Origin: Symbiodinium natans
Taxonomy: Eukaryota > Sar > Dinophyceae > Suessiales > Symbiodiniaceae
Assembly: GCA_905221605.1 (NCBI GenBank)
Contig: CAJNDS010001358.1
Span: 1 to 64,000, forward strand
Direction: 5' to 3'
DNA: 64,000 bases
Made by a program: the position numbers and the translations under genes. Of the stretch, positions 22,111-32,324 are shown in pieces. The first letter of the stretch is position 1. Each line of letters starts with the position of its first letter. A model generated the notes under the pieces. That model saw only the letters and a program-made list of their open reading frames with translations. It ran no database searches and was not told the DNA's origin.

Positions 22111-22464
22111 CGGTGTGGGAAGGGGCGGGAGGGGGTGGCTTTGGGGCTGAAGGTTTTGGAACATTCAGCCAAGTTGCAAAGATTTCCACAAAGAATTTCG
22201 CTCAGGCAGTTTGTGCAGGCCCACAGGCCCTCAACCCTAAAGCCTAAAGCCTAAACAAAACCATAAACCCTAAACCCTAAACCCTCCTAAACCCTAAACC
22301 CTAAACCCTAAACCCTAAACCGGTGGCTCCAGCAGCTTGAGGTTGACACAGGGTTTGTGGAAGAGAACAGTCGCTTCTTTCTCGGAAGCTCGAAAAGACT
22401 CTCGACGGCCCACACTCCGGGTCTTTGTCCACCGCTTCTGGGCCTGCAACCCCTCGAACGCAGG

Positions 22465-22540
22465 TTTAGGGTTTAGGGTTTAGGGTTTAGGGTTTAGGGT
22501 TAAGGGTTAAGGGTTAAGGGTTCAGGGTTCAGGGCTTAGG
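22465..22540 (+). repeat. Telomeric tract grading into TTAAGGG
   Basis: Five TTTAGGG units followed by three GGGTTAA units and TTCAGGG. Confidence 0.85.
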
Positions 22541-22745
22541 GAACAATAAGGCTTGCTAACCCAGACCATCCATCCCTAAGCAGACTTTAACATCTGCAAG
22601 GTACAGAAGCCACTTCTTCGTGCTGAAACCCGTACAGGTCCATTTAAAACCAAATTAAAACACGAGAGGGGCGCTCATTCTGAGCATGAAGCCACAATGT
22701 GCTGGCATCACGAGAAGAATCATTAAAAACAAGAACCGGCCATAT

Positions 22746-22842
22746 GGGGGTTTCCGAAGATGGGGGTACCCTTTTTGCGGGTTCCTTCAAAAAGAACTGT
22801 ATAGTATCTTGGGGTACATAAGGGGTACCCCGTGTTTCCCCC
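22746..22842. mobile_element. MITE, family B, with ATAT target duplication
   Basis: 97 bp with ends GGGGGTTTCCGAAG and GTGTTTCCCCC, flanked by ATAT (22742-22745, 22843-22846). Confidence 0.85.
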
Positions 22843-22888
22843 ATATGGTCATCTGAAGAGTCTCAGTCCCTAGAGTCGCTCACCCGTG

Positions 22889-23315
22889 GGGTTTAGGGTT
22901 TAGGGTTTAGGGTTCAGGGTTAGGGTTTAGGGTTTAGGGTTTAGGGTTTAGGGTTTAGGGTTTAGGGTTTAGGGCTAGCGCCAGGGTGCGTTGGAAAGCA
23001 GCGCCTGTTGGGACGCAGTCAGGGGACTCCAGCATGCCGCAAGGTTTTCTGGGTCACAGAGCTTGCAGTCCTAATTTTGTGGTTTAGGGTTTAGGGTTTA
23101 GGGTTTAGTTTCAGTTCCTAAGCAGCAAGCAGGGTTGCCTGTTCCAGAGCAGCGCAGCCAAACCCATGGTACCTGAGCAGAAAATGGCTCCGATGGCTGC
23201 GTCTGGCAACCAACGCAGGAGAAACCTGGGCAGATGTCTAGGGTTTAGGGTTTAGGGTTTAGGGTTTAGGGTTTAGGGTTTAGGGTTTAGGGTTTAGGGT
23301 TTAGGGTTTAGGGTC
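22889..23315 (+). repeat. Three telomeric tracts around unique chunks
   Basis: TTTAGGG tracts at 22889-22974, 23078-23109 and 23238-23312 separate unique pieces of about 100-130 bp. Confidence 0.92.
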
Positions 23316-23417
23316 TAAAACCTTGGGACCTTTTGGAGGCTCGGGCCTGCGTGGTCTAGGGATCCTTTTGAGGTGGATTCTGCTGGATTCTTGAGTCATG
23401 CAGGGGGACCCTATGCT

Positions 23418-23500
23418 TTTGGGGTTTGGGGTTTAGGGTTTAGGGTTTTAGGGTTTAGGGTTTAGGGTTTAGGGTTTTAGGGTTTAGGGTTTAGGGTTCC
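23418..23500 (+). repeat. Telomeric tract at the 3' end of the membrane-protein gene
   Basis: TTTAGGG and TTTTAGGG units. On the minus strand they supply the final codons and the TAA of the adjacent reading frame. Confidence 0.9.
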
Positions 23501-25222
23501 CTCCCACCTGAACAGGGTCTCTTCGAGAGCTGCGATGCACACAAAGAGGCAAACACCGAAACACACCAGCAGCAGTGACACCAGCTTATCCACACACCTC
23601 GGCCTTCTCGACCTGCGCAAGAGGTGGGCCATCGTGTACAAGCTCAAGAACAATATCGGGACCACGCCTAGCCAGTAGGCAAAGCCGCGTAGCAGCAGCC
23701 ATATGCCCGTATCGACGTTCCCATGACGAATTGGCCCAACAGAAAAATCGAGAAATACCCACAGAATGCATGGGGAGGCTTCAACGACGCGTCGGTAAGA
23801 GACCAGTGCCGTTGAGAGGTGACTTTTCAACACGTCCAGCACCTCGGTCCGAACGCTCCTCTCGAATTCATCAACACATCCGAACCAACTGCAGATGCAC
23901 TTTCGCACAACTGCGCGGTCACAAATCAGTGGGGCACCAGAGTCCGGATCAACGTGGCCAACGGAGCAACACCAGGCCACAGCGTCGTCGAACCGAAAAT
24001 TCTGCAGCTCGTGCGACAAATTCTCGACTTCTCTGCAATACCGGCGAGTTTCTTCGGCAATACTGAAGAAGACCAGCGCCGCGATGGATGCCAAAATCAA
24101 CCAAAATGGCAAATAGAAGGATGGGCCCATTCCCTCAAGAGAGAAATGGGCAGAGACGTACGCGCCTCCACAGGCCAAGATCAATGCGACATTCCCAGCT
24201 GCCATCAGAGGACCCAGGAGCGTTGGGTAGATGATTAGGTCAGGCTCTCGGTGGCTGTGCAAGAAGGCTGCCATCTCGAATGTACACCACAAGCCTCATC
24301 TGCTTTTTCTTTTTTTTTTTTTGGGGGGGGGCCCCTCAGTATGACAAGGGGGTGCTTCTTAAAAACCTTAGCAGCAACCAGCAACACTGAAAGCGCTTGC
24401 GCTCTTGGTCTGGATGCGCTGTTGATAGGTCTTGTCCCAAAGAACAAGCATTGAGTCCGAACTCTTGAGGATGGCGCCCATGCTGAAGAGGCCCTCTGCC
24501 TTCAGCTTCTCCGAGTCACTGATGCACAGCCTATCCACAAACACAGCCTTCTGCCGCCGCCAGAATATGAAAGCTAGAACATGTGTCATCAAAGCGACCA
24601 CAAAGCAGCAAGGCACTGCCCTCACGGACAAAGTCGAGACAATGTGTTCAAGGCTTGGTACTCGGGACACCGATAAGAACATGGTGACACAGAATGCCAG
24701 TGTGGCGCTAAGGGCCGCGGCTGCGGTAGCGTTGTGAATGAAGTAGAGCGTGATGACCTTTGCCCACGTCGAGCCATGCCAGCTATGTGACCAGAACTGC
24801 ATCTTGTGTGCTGGTTGGCTTAGGGTGTAGTAGTCACTCTCAACTCCACGGAAGGCAGCGCCGAAACTTCTCATCGCTTGGAAGACACGTACGGACCGCA
24901 CGATCTCTGGTTGCGTGGCCTTCATGAGGGACAGGATCTCGGCGAGCTTCTCTGTGAAATCCTCGTGGAGGAAGGCGGTCGCGTCCAAGCTGCTGCCCAT
25001 GTCTGCAGAGCTGATCTCGCCTGTCCGCTCTGCATCCGGGTCATCTTCACTGCCTTTGCCTATACTCGCCTTAAAACCTACATAAAAATAGTCTTTTTAA
25101 TATCCTCTTGATTTTATACAAGAAAAAAATATTATTAAAAAAAAACATTTCTCAAGGGGGAGGTAGTTGCTTGCGGAATCCAAGGACACCTTTGGAGCCC
25201 ATTCGTCGCCGTGGAGATCCAT
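23477..25222 (-). CDS. Multi-pass membrane protein, dinoflagellate LWCTFE family
   Basis: Three exons (25222-25171, 25059-24418, 24294-23477) join in frame into about 503 residues. The start ATG at 25222 gives MDLHGDEWAPKVSL. Exon 2 holds a soluble N-terminal part, a first hydrophobic segment (about residues 120-148), a second (165-184) and then CISDSEKLKAEGLFSMGAIL. The join yields TYQQRLWCTFEMAAFL (about 228-243). Some four further hydrophobic stretches follow, so roughly six membrane spans. The block from CISDSEK to LWCTFE resembles a motif I associate with dinoflagellate membrane proteins of TIR-like appearance; that link is memory, not a search. Function is unknown. Intron 1 is a family C element (GC-AG), intron 2 is also GC-AG. 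The frame ends NPKP-stop inside telomeric repeat; a GT donor at TTCAG|GTGGGA could instead put that repeat in another intron. Confidence 0.75.
24295..24417 (-). other. Intron 2 of the membrane-protein gene (GC-AG)
   Basis: 123 nt with donor AGC|GCATCC and acceptor GATGAG|GC. Splicing restores QQRLWCTFE. It contains long A and C runs (minus-strand sense). GCAT and GCTT at the two borders could be an eroded target duplication, but no inverted ends are visible. Confidence 0.75.
25060..25166 (+). mobile_element. Family C introner forming intron 1 of the membrane-protein gene
   Basis: In gene sense the element runs CTACCTCCCCCTTGAGAAATG to GGCGAGTATAG. GCAA is duplicated on both sides (25167-25170 and 25056-25059). 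The intron is 25170-25060 (111 nt). The donor GC comes from the first GCAA and the acceptor AG from the element end. Removal joins GAT TCC GCA A to GC AAA GGC, keeping the frame. Confidence 0.85.
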
Positions 25223-26510
25223 GTGTCCAAGGTGCGGGATGAGGGTTGATGGTCTAACGCTAACCAACCCCTACAGCTGACATATACTAAACCCTAAACC
25301 CAGTTTAGGATCTAGAGTCGGAAATTTCGGATGGCTTCACCCTAAACCCGATACAGCTTACATACTCAACCCAGAACCCAGTTTAGGATCTAGAGTCGGA
25401 AATTTCGGGGAAGGAGAACTACTTGGAGGGTATCCATAGCGGCAGAACCACGACTTGCCTGAGGGGACTACCAACTGGTTGGCTTATGGGTGAAGTATTG
25501 CAGAAAACACCAACTGCAACTAAACAGCAGCGGCCAAACGGATAGTTCTCCAGGTTGTGGTTGCTGGCGCGCATGACGAGCCCTGCAAACCTATAAACCC
25601 TACAGCCAACCCTATAAACCTATAACACCCACACTCAACACATGCTTATTCGAAATACACCCCAAAATGGTCCCTCCTTTTCTGAACCCCCTCATGATTT
25701 GCCCGCCCAGCCTACGAACTTTCTGGTCTGCGCATGGACCAGACTCAGGATGATCGCGCCATCCAGCGCCTTGTCGTACCTGGAGGAAGAGGGAGAGGGG
25801 GGGGGGGCTTTCGGAGAGAGCTGGACCTTTCGGGTTGGGGGCTAACGTGAGCCTAGTTCAGGGCTTCAGTAGTAAGGGCTTGGGCCATGAAGTACGAGTG
25901 CCCGTGCCTCTGGCACTCTGGTCCAGGGTTCTCGGTCGGGCAGTTGGTCAGAAAGCTTGCACCTGCCAGTGGCGTGCAGTTGCCACGCTTTTGCAGACAT
26001 GAAGCCGCTGTGAAGCAGCATCCTAGCCTTGAATCAACAAACGTGGGTGCAAAGGTAGTCAAAGCATGAATTCTACACTCATCTATCGCAATTCCACTAG
26101 TGGTAAGTCTTGCTACACTGCTCTAAATCCCACAACGCCGAATGCAAAAGTCCCTCCACTGCCCGACCCTGCAATCAAAGTTGGCAGAGACCTACCGGTC
26201 GGTGCCTTCTGTCCCATCGATGTGATTCCTCGTTTTCGGGGGTTCATAGGAGGGTTGACCCTCGGTCAGTTCGGACTGAGTGAGAATGTTAAGGGGTGTG
26301 GGAGGGAGGGTCTCTGGGGGGAAGGGGGGGAAAGATGGGGGAGGGAGGGCCACATGTACGCCACACGCAACTTCTTTCCATCCAAGGGGCGCTGTGGGTG
26401 GCAGCCCTGCAGCCACTGTGGCGAAACGCTCGGCGCGCTTTCTGTCGCCCTGGGAGAGTCGTCATGGGCTCCAACAGCCCTCAGTGCCCTCAGTAGGCTT
26501 TGAAACCCCG

Positions 26511-26605
26511 TACTGCTCATGCTACTGCTCATGCTACTGCTAGTGCTACTGCTCATGCTACTGCTAGTGCTACTGCTCATGCTACTGCTAATGCTACTAC
26601 CATTA
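26511..26605 (+). repeat. CTACTGCTCATG 12-bp minisatellite
   Basis: About seven units alternating CTGCTCATGCTA and CTGCTAGTGCTA. Confidence 0.9.
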
Positions 26606-26792
26606 CAAGTTCAAGTGAACTACTAGTGCTTCTATCTCATTATTGCCATTGCTAACTTCACATGGACTACTAAGTTCCGTGGCCTCACAGCTGTAACAGG
26701 AATTATTACAAGGGCTGTTCGGGCTTGTGTGTGGCTAGAAAGGGACAAACTGAATCTACGGGAATACCTTGCCAAGAGAACCGCAAAATAGC

Positions 26793-27022
26793 CCTAAACC
26801 CTAAACCCTAAACCCTAAACCCTAAACCCTAAACCCTAAACCCTAAACCCTAAACCCTAAACCGACCTAGACGAGCCTGCTGTATCGCGAAGGCCTGCCC
26901 TTCCACCAAAGCGCTGTGAGTCACCTGATCAGTCTGATTTGGGGTTTAGGGTTTAGGGTTTAGGGTTTAGGGTTTAGGGTTTAGGGTTTAGGGTTTAGGG
27001 TTTAGGGTTTAGGGTTTAGGGT
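26793..27022. repeat. Facing telomeric tracts
   Basis: CCCTAAA units 26793-26862, about 75 bp of unique sequence, then TTTAGGG units 26940-27022: a large inverted repeat with a unique loop. Confidence 0.95.
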
Positions 27023-28011
27023 TCCGAGATTTGCAGTCAAGTTGGTACTAAAAGGTTCATGGATAATCTACAGTAGGAATGTAGGTCATATGCACCGTTT
27101 AATTCATTAATGGTGGTCTCTGGCCCAGAAAACCTCCATGGGTAAAGCCTGGGGTAACCCCGCAAGCCCTGCATTCACTAGGTGTCCTGAACAATCCCTT
27201 AATTGAAGGGGCTATATAGGATGGTGTAAGGTACCCAATTCCCTACGGCCCTAAAGCCTAGGCCCTAAACCCGAAACCCGAAACCCTCAACCCCAAAAAG
27301 AAGGGGAATAAGGGCCTATATACTCACCCTTAAGTCGTGGTGTGCAGCCCAGCCGCGGCCCGATTCCAGAGAAAGTCACGGCCCCGAGTCTCCTCCCAGA
27401 GGTCACACCTGGTTGTTCGGGCTTTTTTAGGGTTTAGGGTTTAGGACTTCTAGGGTTTAGGGTTTAGGGTTTTACTTCTAGGGTTTAGGGTTTAGGGTTT
27501 TGTTGGGGAGGCAAGGGGTTATGGGTTTCGGGTGTAAGGATTTTTGAGGCTCGGGGTTCTGGGTTTGGGGGTTTAGGGGTCTTGGGGCTAGGGGTCGGGG
27601 CTCGGGGTGTCTTCAGGGTAGCAGGCTTCTAATGGACGATACTGCGAAAATGTTCACTCCATATGTCACGATCACCTGTTAGGCCCTAACAACCCCCGAA
27701 ACCCTGAATTGCACTAAGCCAGCAACTCACCCCCCACTACCCCAGCTCCAGGCCCTATATCAAGCCCCGCAAACCCGCAGTCCGACAAACCAAGAGGCCC
27801 TATGCGCCCAATAAGCCCTTGCGCAGGGTTTCTTGTACTGACCGTAGACCCTAAACCCTCAACCCTAAACCCGAAATCCTAAACCCTAAACCCTACACCA
27901 GGGGTTTTGTCTGGGTTTCGAGCTGAAGGTTTTGGGGTTTACGTAAACAGGGTTTAGGGTTTAGGGTTTAGGGGTTTAGAGCTTAATATAGGGGTCGAAA
28001 TACTTACTAAT

Positions 28012-28150
28012 CATATACCCTGATAGTCCCTCTTATAATGATACACAAGAACCCCTAAAAACCCTACTCTAACCCAAAAATATACCCTAATAGTCCCTCT
28101 TATCATGAGTTACTACAAGAACCCCAAAAACCCTACTCTAACCCCCCAAA
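28012..28150 (+). repeat. Tandem duplication, ~64 bp unit
   Basis: ATATACCCTGATAGTCCCTCTTAT...CCCTACTCTAACCC is followed directly by ATATACCCTAATAGTCCCTCTTAT...CCCTACTCTAACCC, two units with few differences. Confidence 0.85.
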
Positions 28151-28799
28151 ATAGATGCAGGACCCAGCCAAGATGCCCCTCGAGTGCCGGATTCGCTGCC
28201 AGCCAATCGAGGTCGATAGTGGCCAGCTGCCAAAGATCTTTGGACAAGCTCCTCTGGAGGACCCTAAGCCCTAAGCCCTAAGCCCTAAGCCCTAAACCCT
28301 AAACCCTAAACCTTACACCCTAAACCCTAAACCCTATCGCCTTCACATAAACGTTTAAGCTTTAGGGTACAGTCCACTGAAGCCTCCCACTCAAACCCGA
28401 AGGCCTAAAGCACTTCATTCCCCTGCAGCCCTAAACCCCAACACCTGAAACCCTGCAGCCCTAGAACCCTAAAACCCGAAACCCTGCAGCCCTAAAACCC
28501 TGAACCCGAAACCCTGCAGTCCTAAAGCACCCCAAAGCCCTAAAACCCTAAAGTCCCATTTCGAACAATACAAGAGCCTCAACAATTAGAATAAGGTTTT
28601 GGGGTTGCTATAGTATTTTTAAAGGGACCATCAGAATACCATTCGACATTCTTCCGACCCCCATATGAAGTAGGGTTTATATTTCTTGTATCCCAAAAAA
28701 GGCCACCAAGTATATACACTCACCAATATCAAAAAAGGAACCTTGTATACACTCACCATAAGCAGTAATATAACCCCTGCTTCAATATTTAGGTACCCT

Positions 28800-28882
28800 A
28801 AACCCTAAACCCTAAACCCTAAACCCTAAACCCTAAACCCTAAACAAAACCCTAAACCCTAAACCCTAAACCCTAAACCCTA
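28800..28882 (-). repeat. Interstitial telomeric tract (CCCTAAA)n
   Basis: About 11 units with one internal AACA interruption. Confidence 0.95.
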
Positions 28883-29189
28883 ATATATACCCTGCTTCAT
28901 AGGACCCCATTTGCGCCAGGGCTCGGGAGGGCATCCGCAGCGCGGAGCAGTGCCAGCGCACGCAGCCCGGGACCTGAGGTTCAGGTTCAGGGCTGAAGGG
29001 TTTAGGTTTAGGGTTTAGGGTTTAGGGCTTGGGGTTTAGGGTTTAGGGTTTAGGGCTATAGGTTTTCGGGTTCAGGGTTCAGGGCTTAAGTAAGGTTTCA
29101 TTCTGCACCCTCTTTCGTGTGTTCACCCCCCCCCCACCCCCCTGAACAGTCGAAGCTGACTTTGTCCAGGATTCTGTATGACATTAAAT

Positions 29190-29663
29190 TTAAAAGGGAT
29201 GAGTGTACGTGATTGAACGGGGCAGAGAGGCGCGGCAATTGATGCTAAAGGCGCGCCGCACGACACTTTCTTGTGGCACCCGGGAGACTTCACTTAATGG
29301 GGGATCCCACGAGCGGAGCACCCCCAAACAGTGACGAACAGCCCAGTAAACTAGACGTACACAGGGTGCAACGTTAGGGTTTAGGGTGGACCCCAAACCT
29401 CCCAAACCCCTCAGCCCGAGCAGCCATCCGTCTGCGGTCTGCACCATCCACCTCCAGGGTCTGACGGCCACTGGGGTCTTGGGGTTCAGGGAGCTTTTTT
29501 GCGCGGGGTGAGAATGGCTTGAGACTTCACGGGGTGTTTCATCCCAGGGGCTGAACTTCAGAGTATTCAAGGTTTCGCGCCGAAAAAGGTAAAGACTTGC
29601 AGGGTTTTGGTCGATGCAAGGTTTCGACTCGGCTTGCGGGTTATAAGGTTTAACCTTTGGCAA
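29190..29663 (-). other. Open frame of doubtful coding value
   Basis: A 157-codon minus frame with no recognisable motif and a telomeric repeat (29374-29385) inside it. Composition looks random. Recorded as the content of this otherwise repeat-poor 500 bp rather than as a gene. Confidence 0.15.
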
Positions 29664-29985
29664 CCCGCGGGGAACCCTGCCTGAATTAAGAACCGACAGA
29701 ACCTACTTTTGTGGTTGAAACTACGTACTGCGAAAAAAGACCACCTATAGGATTCTTTTGGTCACCTACTTTTTATAGGAAGGTAGACTCCACACATCTC
29801 CACACTAACGAGGGTCATGTTGGGGACCCTAAACTCTAAACCCTGAACCCTAAACCCTCAAGCCAGGTGGGGGGGGGGGGGGGGGGGGCGCCTTCGTAAG
29901 GCTCGCCGGCGAGCGTCCACTTCGGCTCCAGAAAGGACTCCTCATGGCTGATTGGCTGAGTTGGCGTGTCAAGTTTAGGGTTTAG

Positions 29986-30064
29986 GTTGGGATGCTCCCC
30001 CTTATACTAACAGTCCTTAATAGGGAATCTAGTACCCCGTAGATAGAAGGGGGAACATCCCAAG
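29986..30064. mobile_element. MITE, family E, inside a telomeric tract
   Basis: Starts TTGGGATGCTCCCCCTTATA with ACTAACAGTCCTTAA inside, and ends GGGGGAACATCCCAAG. Telomeric units flank it on both sides (GTTTAGGG), so it seems to have inserted into an existing telomeric tract. Confidence 0.75.
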
Positions 30065-30323
30065 GTTTAGGGCTTCAGGTTTAGTGGGCTGCGGGTATAC
30101 GGTCTCAGGTTCGGGTTTAGGGGTGCGGTGCAGGGTTGTATTGGGTTCAGGGAGGGCTTCCGAAGTTTCAGGGGGTACCTTCTCGGAGGCCCTTCTTACG
30201 AAGGAAGCCGACTCTTTAGGGGTTGGTGTATTTGGCGTCACCCATGATCGTAAACTCCACTTCAGCCAACAGACACTGCCTCTACGACGTTGGGCCACAG
30301 TTCGGGGTGAAACGCTTTGGCAG

Positions 30324-30971
30324 CTACGTGGAGAACGTCGCCAGCGCAGGAAGGAGGTGGTGGTGATGGTGCTTCCTTGCCAGGTCTTCTGGCAAGTCCC
30401 CGCGATCATTCGGGAGATGCTCAGCCCCCTGGTCCAAATAAATCTTGGTGAACTGCCCGTGACCGATCCTTGGTGGCCCAGTAACCATATCATTATAAGG
30501 GCACCCTTTTTTTTGGGGTTGGTTACGTCATAAGGGAACCTTGAACCAACAACCCTCCACCCTAAACCCTAAACCCTAAAAGGGTACCACTGGGCTACTA
30601 AGAATCATGGCTGCGTAGCCCAGGGGTGTAATGCCACGCACCGAAGCTCGCCACCGCGTGGACACGCTGCAGTTTGAATAGCCTTGGTAGCCCAGTAACC
30701 ATCTTCCAATAAGGGTACTCTTTTTGGGGTTGGTTGCTGTATTATATAGTTTTGGTTCAGGGTTTAGGGTTTAGGGTTTAGGGTTTGGGGTTTAGGGTTT
30801 AGGGTTTAGGGTTTAGGGTGTAGGGTTTGCGGTTTGGGGTTTAGGGAACGGAACCTTGAACCACGAACCACCAAAAAATGGGGCTACCAAGTAACCCAAC
30901 AAGGCGACTTTGGCCTCGGCTTTCCGACAGTCCCAGTCTGCCTGTCCTTCTGGCAGGAAGCGCGCGTTCAT
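30324..30971 (-). CDS. Small ankyrin-like protein, three exons
   Basis: Exons 30971-30896, 30682-30607 and 30468-30324 (76, 76 and 145 nt) join in frame to 98 residues plus TAG. The protein begins MNARFLPEGQADWDCRKAEA. Across exons 2-3 it reads RGITPLGYAAMIGHGQFTKI and then YLDQGAE, matching an ankyrin helix-turn-helix (G-TPL--AA--GH...L---GA). It ends in a His-rich stretch. Both introns are family A elements: intron 1 GT-AG, intron 2 GA-AG. An AG|GAC acceptor just before the ATG leaves open that this is the 3' part of a longer gene, possibly related to the ankyrin gene upstream. Only one ankyrin unit is visible, short for a functional ankyrin protein; ankyrin units normally bind other proteins, and no partner can be inferred. 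Confidence 0.5.
30469..30602 (+). mobile_element. Family A introner with three telomeric units, forming a GA-AG intron
   Basis: Plus strand starts CTTGGTGGCCCAGTAACC and ends ACTGGGCTACTAAG. CCCTAAA units occupy its middle (30560-30580). In gene sense the intron is 30606-30469, 138 nt. It opens with GATT and is followed by GATC, an imperfect 4-bp duplication giving the GA donor. Removal gives GCC AT|G ATC GGT CAC, keeping the ankyrin frame. Confidence 0.8.
30683..30891 (+). mobile_element. Family A introner with a telomeric core, forming a GT-AG intron
   Basis: Starts CTTGGTAGCCCAGTAACC and ends GGGGCTACCAAG, the internal TACCACTG being lost. A TTTAGGG tract (about 30752-30845) sits in the middle. 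Gene-sense intron 30895-30683, 213 nt, opening GTTA and followed by GCTA (three of four bases shared). Removal gives TTG TTG G|GC TAT TCA. Confidence 0.8.
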
Positions 30972-31153
30972 GTCCTTGGGGTTTACAGGGTTTAGGGTTT
31001 ATAGGGTTTAGGATTTTGGTAGCCCAGTGACATAGGGGGGCCTTAATAATTAGCATAGGGTTTTGGGGGTCTGCGGGCGAAAGCCTGTCGAAGTCAATAA
31101 TTAAAGAAGATGTCATCTGCATCCTCAGCAATAGCTCAGAGCACTGAACAGAT

Positions 31154-31608
31154 CTACAACTTGCTGCAGATGGATTGCAGCAGTAAAAGCATTGCATCAT
31201 ATTTCTGTGACCAAAGGTCCAGAGTCTGTACAGGAATATCATGCGACTTAGGACATCTACGTGTGAGATTCCTAGGTTCAATCGAGTAATTAAGAAGTTT
31301 CTTGCAGCAAGCACATTCTTCAGCAGGAGCCCACACAGGTTCAAGCACATGTGTGCGGAAGTCATTTTCAAGAAGCTGGCTCTGTTTGAATCTTTCAAGG
31401 CAGTCCTTAAACCTGGCAAGTCTTTTGCAAGCGGCATTGAAACGCTTAAGCGGTCCAGGCTTAGGTGGAAGGGCACCACGAATTTCTTGCGCACTTATAG
31501 AATTCCATTTTTCAAGTGTGACATGGGTGATGCAAGGGATGTTTTTGTGAACCCCTTGATTGCAATCATTACGGAGATCAAAAATCTGATCAGCCCAAGG
31601 AAGACAAC
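31154..31608 (-). CDS. Uncharacterised exon with a Cys-rich motif
   Basis: An open frame without a Met start, following a good acceptor (CCCCAG|GTTGTC at 31609) and ending at TAG or at a possible donor AAGCAA... just before it. About 150 residues: CLPWADQIFDLRNDC near the start, then EKWNSISAQEIRGALPPKPG, PVWAPAEECACCKKLL (CxCC motif), and LDLWSQKYDAMLLLLQSI near the end. Composition and hydrophobic pattern look like a real protein; no family is recognised. The opposite strand has an ATG frame of 135 codons (31241-31648) that is also protein-like, so strand choice is not certain. I prefer minus because of the acceptor, the coherent motifs and the common orientation of neighbours. The upstream exon was not found. 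Confidence 0.45.
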
Positions 31609-31815
31609 CTGGGGACAGGCCAATCTTTACACAGCGGAATGGTCATAAGGCTTGCGCTAACAGTTCCAACCGCATTACAAAATTGGACAGGGGTAATGCG
31701 GAGAACCTGCGAATTAACACAATCCGACAGACGAGCATCAGCATAGGGTTTTGGGGGGGGGTTCTTATAGTATACTTATAAAGGGGACCATAAGGGGATA
31801 ATTGCTCCTCATGTC

Positions 31816-32014
31816 CTTGGTGGCCCAGTACCCATATGGGGGTTTCCGAAGTCCGGGGTACCTTGTTGGGGTCCTTAGTAGAAGGGAATCCTACTGTTCG
31901 GGCTTCTATTCTAGGGGTCCCTGATTTTCCCTTGTTTGAACTTGTTTGGGTTGGTTACTTTATAAGGGAACCTTGAACAAACCACGGGAAAAAGGGCACC
32001 ACCGGGCCAGCAAG
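31816..32014 (+). mobile_element. Family A element with TGTC duplication, carrying a nested family B element
   Basis: Starts CTTGGTGGCCCAGTA and ends CACCGGGCCAGCAAG, flanked by TGTC (31812-31815, 32015-32018). The interior is interrupted at about 31838-31931 by a family B sequence (CATATGGGGGTTTCCGAAG...), after which family A resumes with GGTTGGTTACTTTATAAGGG. This gives the order of events: A first, B later. Confidence 0.85.
31838..31931. mobile_element. MITE, family B, nested in family A
   Basis: Begins GGGGGTTTCCGAAGTCC after ATAT and shows the family core GGGGTACC...GTCCTTAGTAGAAGGGAATCC. The right end is eroded (CTGATTTTCCC). Confidence 0.75.
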
Positions 32015-32173
32015 TGTCCGCGCGATGTTTCAGCAGTAGTTCCAGGGTTTGCCCCGCTCGGTGGTTCCCGCGTGAGAGTATGCAAAAAAAATGCAAGGGG
32101 CCGGTTCGGCTGAATTCACCACGGCCTGGATCACCTCGATAATCAGCTGAAGGCGATTTCGGGCTTGGGGCAA

Positions 32174-32246
32174 AACCCTAAACCCTAAACCCTAAACCCT
32201 AAACCCTAAACCCTAAACCCTAAACCCTAAACCCTAAACCCTAAAC
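32174..32246 (-). repeat. Interstitial telomeric tract (CCCTAAA)n
   Basis: About ten perfect units. It faces the TTTAGGG tract at 32325-32413, with about 80 bp between. Confidence 0.95.
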
Positions 32247-32324
32247 CAGTTGAGGGCCACAGCTTTGGTGCAACCTGAACCCTAAACCCTGAACCCATAA
32301 AGAAAACGTAGCAGTGGCCGGTGA

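Noticed and set aside
21756-22254. Overlapping Ala/His/Arg-rich frames
   Set aside because: Products of the GTGCGT/GTGCCT minisatellite.
23575-24238. Plus-strand frames of 139-163 codons over the membrane-protein gene
   Set aside because: They are antisense shadows; the minus strand has the motifs, membrane segments and consistent splicing.
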